Assembly: GCA_030037175.1 (NCBI GenBank)
Contig: JASHRV010000260.1
Coordinates: 1-53,660, forward strand
Reading direction: 5' to 3'
DNA from: Acetobacteraceae bacterium
Lineage (GTDB): Bacteria; Pseudomonadota; Alphaproteobacteria; Acetobacterales; Acetobacteraceae
Length of the DNA: 53,660 bases
Shown one piece after another: positions 53,094 through 53,660 of the stretch. The first letter of the stretch is position 1. Every line of letters begins with the position of its first letter. Made by a program: the position numbers and the translations under genes. A model generated the notes under the pieces. It searched no databases. It saw only the letters and a list, made by a program, of their open reading frames with translations, and was not told where the DNA came from.

Positions 53094-53660
53094 GCAGCGA
53101 CGCACCGCTCTTTATCGGCATCCCCGGCGCCTCCGTTCCGCTCGCACCCGAAGTGGCCGGTGCCAAGGCCGCCCAGCTCTCGCGTATCAGCGTCCTCGGT
53201 CTGCCCGTGCCGCCGGCCTTCGTCCTGCCCACAATACTCTGCGGCCCCGTCAACCAAGGCGATCACGCCGCGCTCATCGCTCTCGATCGCGGCCTCCGCG
53301 ACGGCGTCGCCCGGCTCGAGACGGCAACCGGGCGGCGCTTCGGCGATTCCCGCGCGCCGCTGCTCGTTTCGGTGCGCTCGGGCGCGGCGCAGTCGATGCC
53401 CGGAATGCTCGACACCATCCTTGATGTCGGCCTCAATGCGCGGAGCGTCCGCGGCTTGATCGGCCTGACCGGCAATCCGCGCCTCGCCTGGGACAGCTAT
53501 CGCCGCTTCATCTGCGGCTATGCCGAGGTCGTCGAAAACACCCCGTCCGCGCCGTTCGATGAATGCCTTTCGAAGATGATCGAGGCCGAGGGTGTGGCCC
53601 GCGAAGCCGATCTCGACCCGGAAGCGCTCGAGCGTCTCGCGGCGCAATTCCTCGCGATCG
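53090..53660 (+). CDS. Pyruvate phosphate dikinase-like protein, N-terminal part (runs off window)
   Basis: 190 residues visible of a protein that continues past the window. PPDK/PEP synthase N-terminal ATP-grasp: AGAKAAQLSRISVLGLPVPP and LLVSVRSGAAQSMPGMLDTI, then LDVGLN, the pattern SVRSGAxxSMPGMxDTxLxxGLN. The N-terminus lacks the initial FGGGxAxG-type loop of classical PpdK, so it may be a divergent member. Whether the phospho-His and PEP domains follow cannot be seen. It starts inside the stop of the 645-residue gene. Confidence 0.85.
   Translation, partial: MSSDAPLFIGIPGASVPLAPEVAGAKAAQLSRISVLGLPVPPAFVLPTILCGPVNQGDHAALIALDRGLRDGVARLETATGRRFGDSRAPLLVSVRSGAAQSMPGMLDTILDVGLNARSVRGLIGLTGNPRLAWDSYRRFICGYAEVVENTPSAPFDECLSKMIEAEGVAREADLDPEALERLAAQFLAI

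Noticed and set aside
1-53660. CRISPR array, prophage, plasmid origin or intact IS
   Set aside because: No regularly spaced repeats, phage structural genes, replication genes or complete transposase seen on either strand.

Overview
This is a GC-rich, densely packed chromosomal window from an alphaproteobacterium, most likely Rhodospirillales and plausibly Acetobacteraceae. The placement rests on three things: the kdsD-lptC-lptA-lptB-rpoN-hpf cluster, a short alphaproteobacterial-type RNase D next to a tRNA-Leu and an NDUFA9-like gene, and interspersed hairpin repeats of a kind I associate with Acetobacteraceae genomes (from memory, not searched). There is no phage, CRISPR array, plasmid origin or intact insertion sequence.

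Layout. (1) 1-7054: catabolism of amino-acid derivatives. A hydantoinase/oxoprolinase pair (hyuA, hyuB partial) lies on the minus strand. A LysR regulator is divergent from a three-gene opine/D-hydroxyproline-type dehydrogenase operon. Its two flavoprotein genes carry two frameshifts, a lost start/stop overlap and a 30-bp tandem duplication. (2) 7048-16229, minus strand: a seven-gene run with a dipeptide-type ABC importer (binding protein, two permeases, fused double ATPase), an Old-Yellow-Enzyme-type demethylase/reductase, a HAD hydrolase and a D-2-hydroxyacid dehydrogenase, with a divergent LysR at 16385. (3) 17312-18836: a graveyard holding an ISL3-type transposase remnant and a decayed FdhF/YdeP molybdopterin oxidoreductase. 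(4) 18907-24992: purH, then an acyl-CoA block (ADP-forming acyl-CoA synthetase, hot-dog hydratase, two-subunit CoA-transferase). (5) 25011-28141: a small lipoprotein and a soluble histidine kinase, divergent from a DUF6502-like and a DUF5666-like gene across two matching palindromes. (6) 28226-33582: acyl-CoA dehydrogenase, enoyl-CoA hydratase and a second acyl-CoA dehydrogenase, then a 129-bp inverted-repeat element, then ackA and pta. (7) 33735-39455: LPS transport and sigma-54 housekeeping cluster. (8) 39648-53660: a cobalamin-type radical SAM enzyme, rnd, tRNA-Leu(CAG), an NDUFA9-like protein, rpmB, an ATM1-type ABC exporter, a NUDIX protein, a DUF2142 membrane protein, a ChaC-like protein, azoR with a divergent LysR, and a 645-residue protein translationally coupled to a pyruvate phosphate dikinase-like gene that runs off the window.

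How the genes work together. Regions 1 and 2 look like uptake and oxidative breakdown of N-substituted amino acids (opines, betaines, N-methyl or hydroxyproline-like compounds). Two ATAA-N7-TTAT palindromes suggest that one LysR controls both hyuAB and the dehydrogenase operon. Regions 4 and 6 are acyl-CoA catabolism feeding acetyl-CoA to Pta-AckA.

The least explained items are four copies of a 123-156 bp element with a hairpin at each end, the DUF6502/DUF5666/kinase module with its paired operators, and the PhoU-like/PPDK gene pair.
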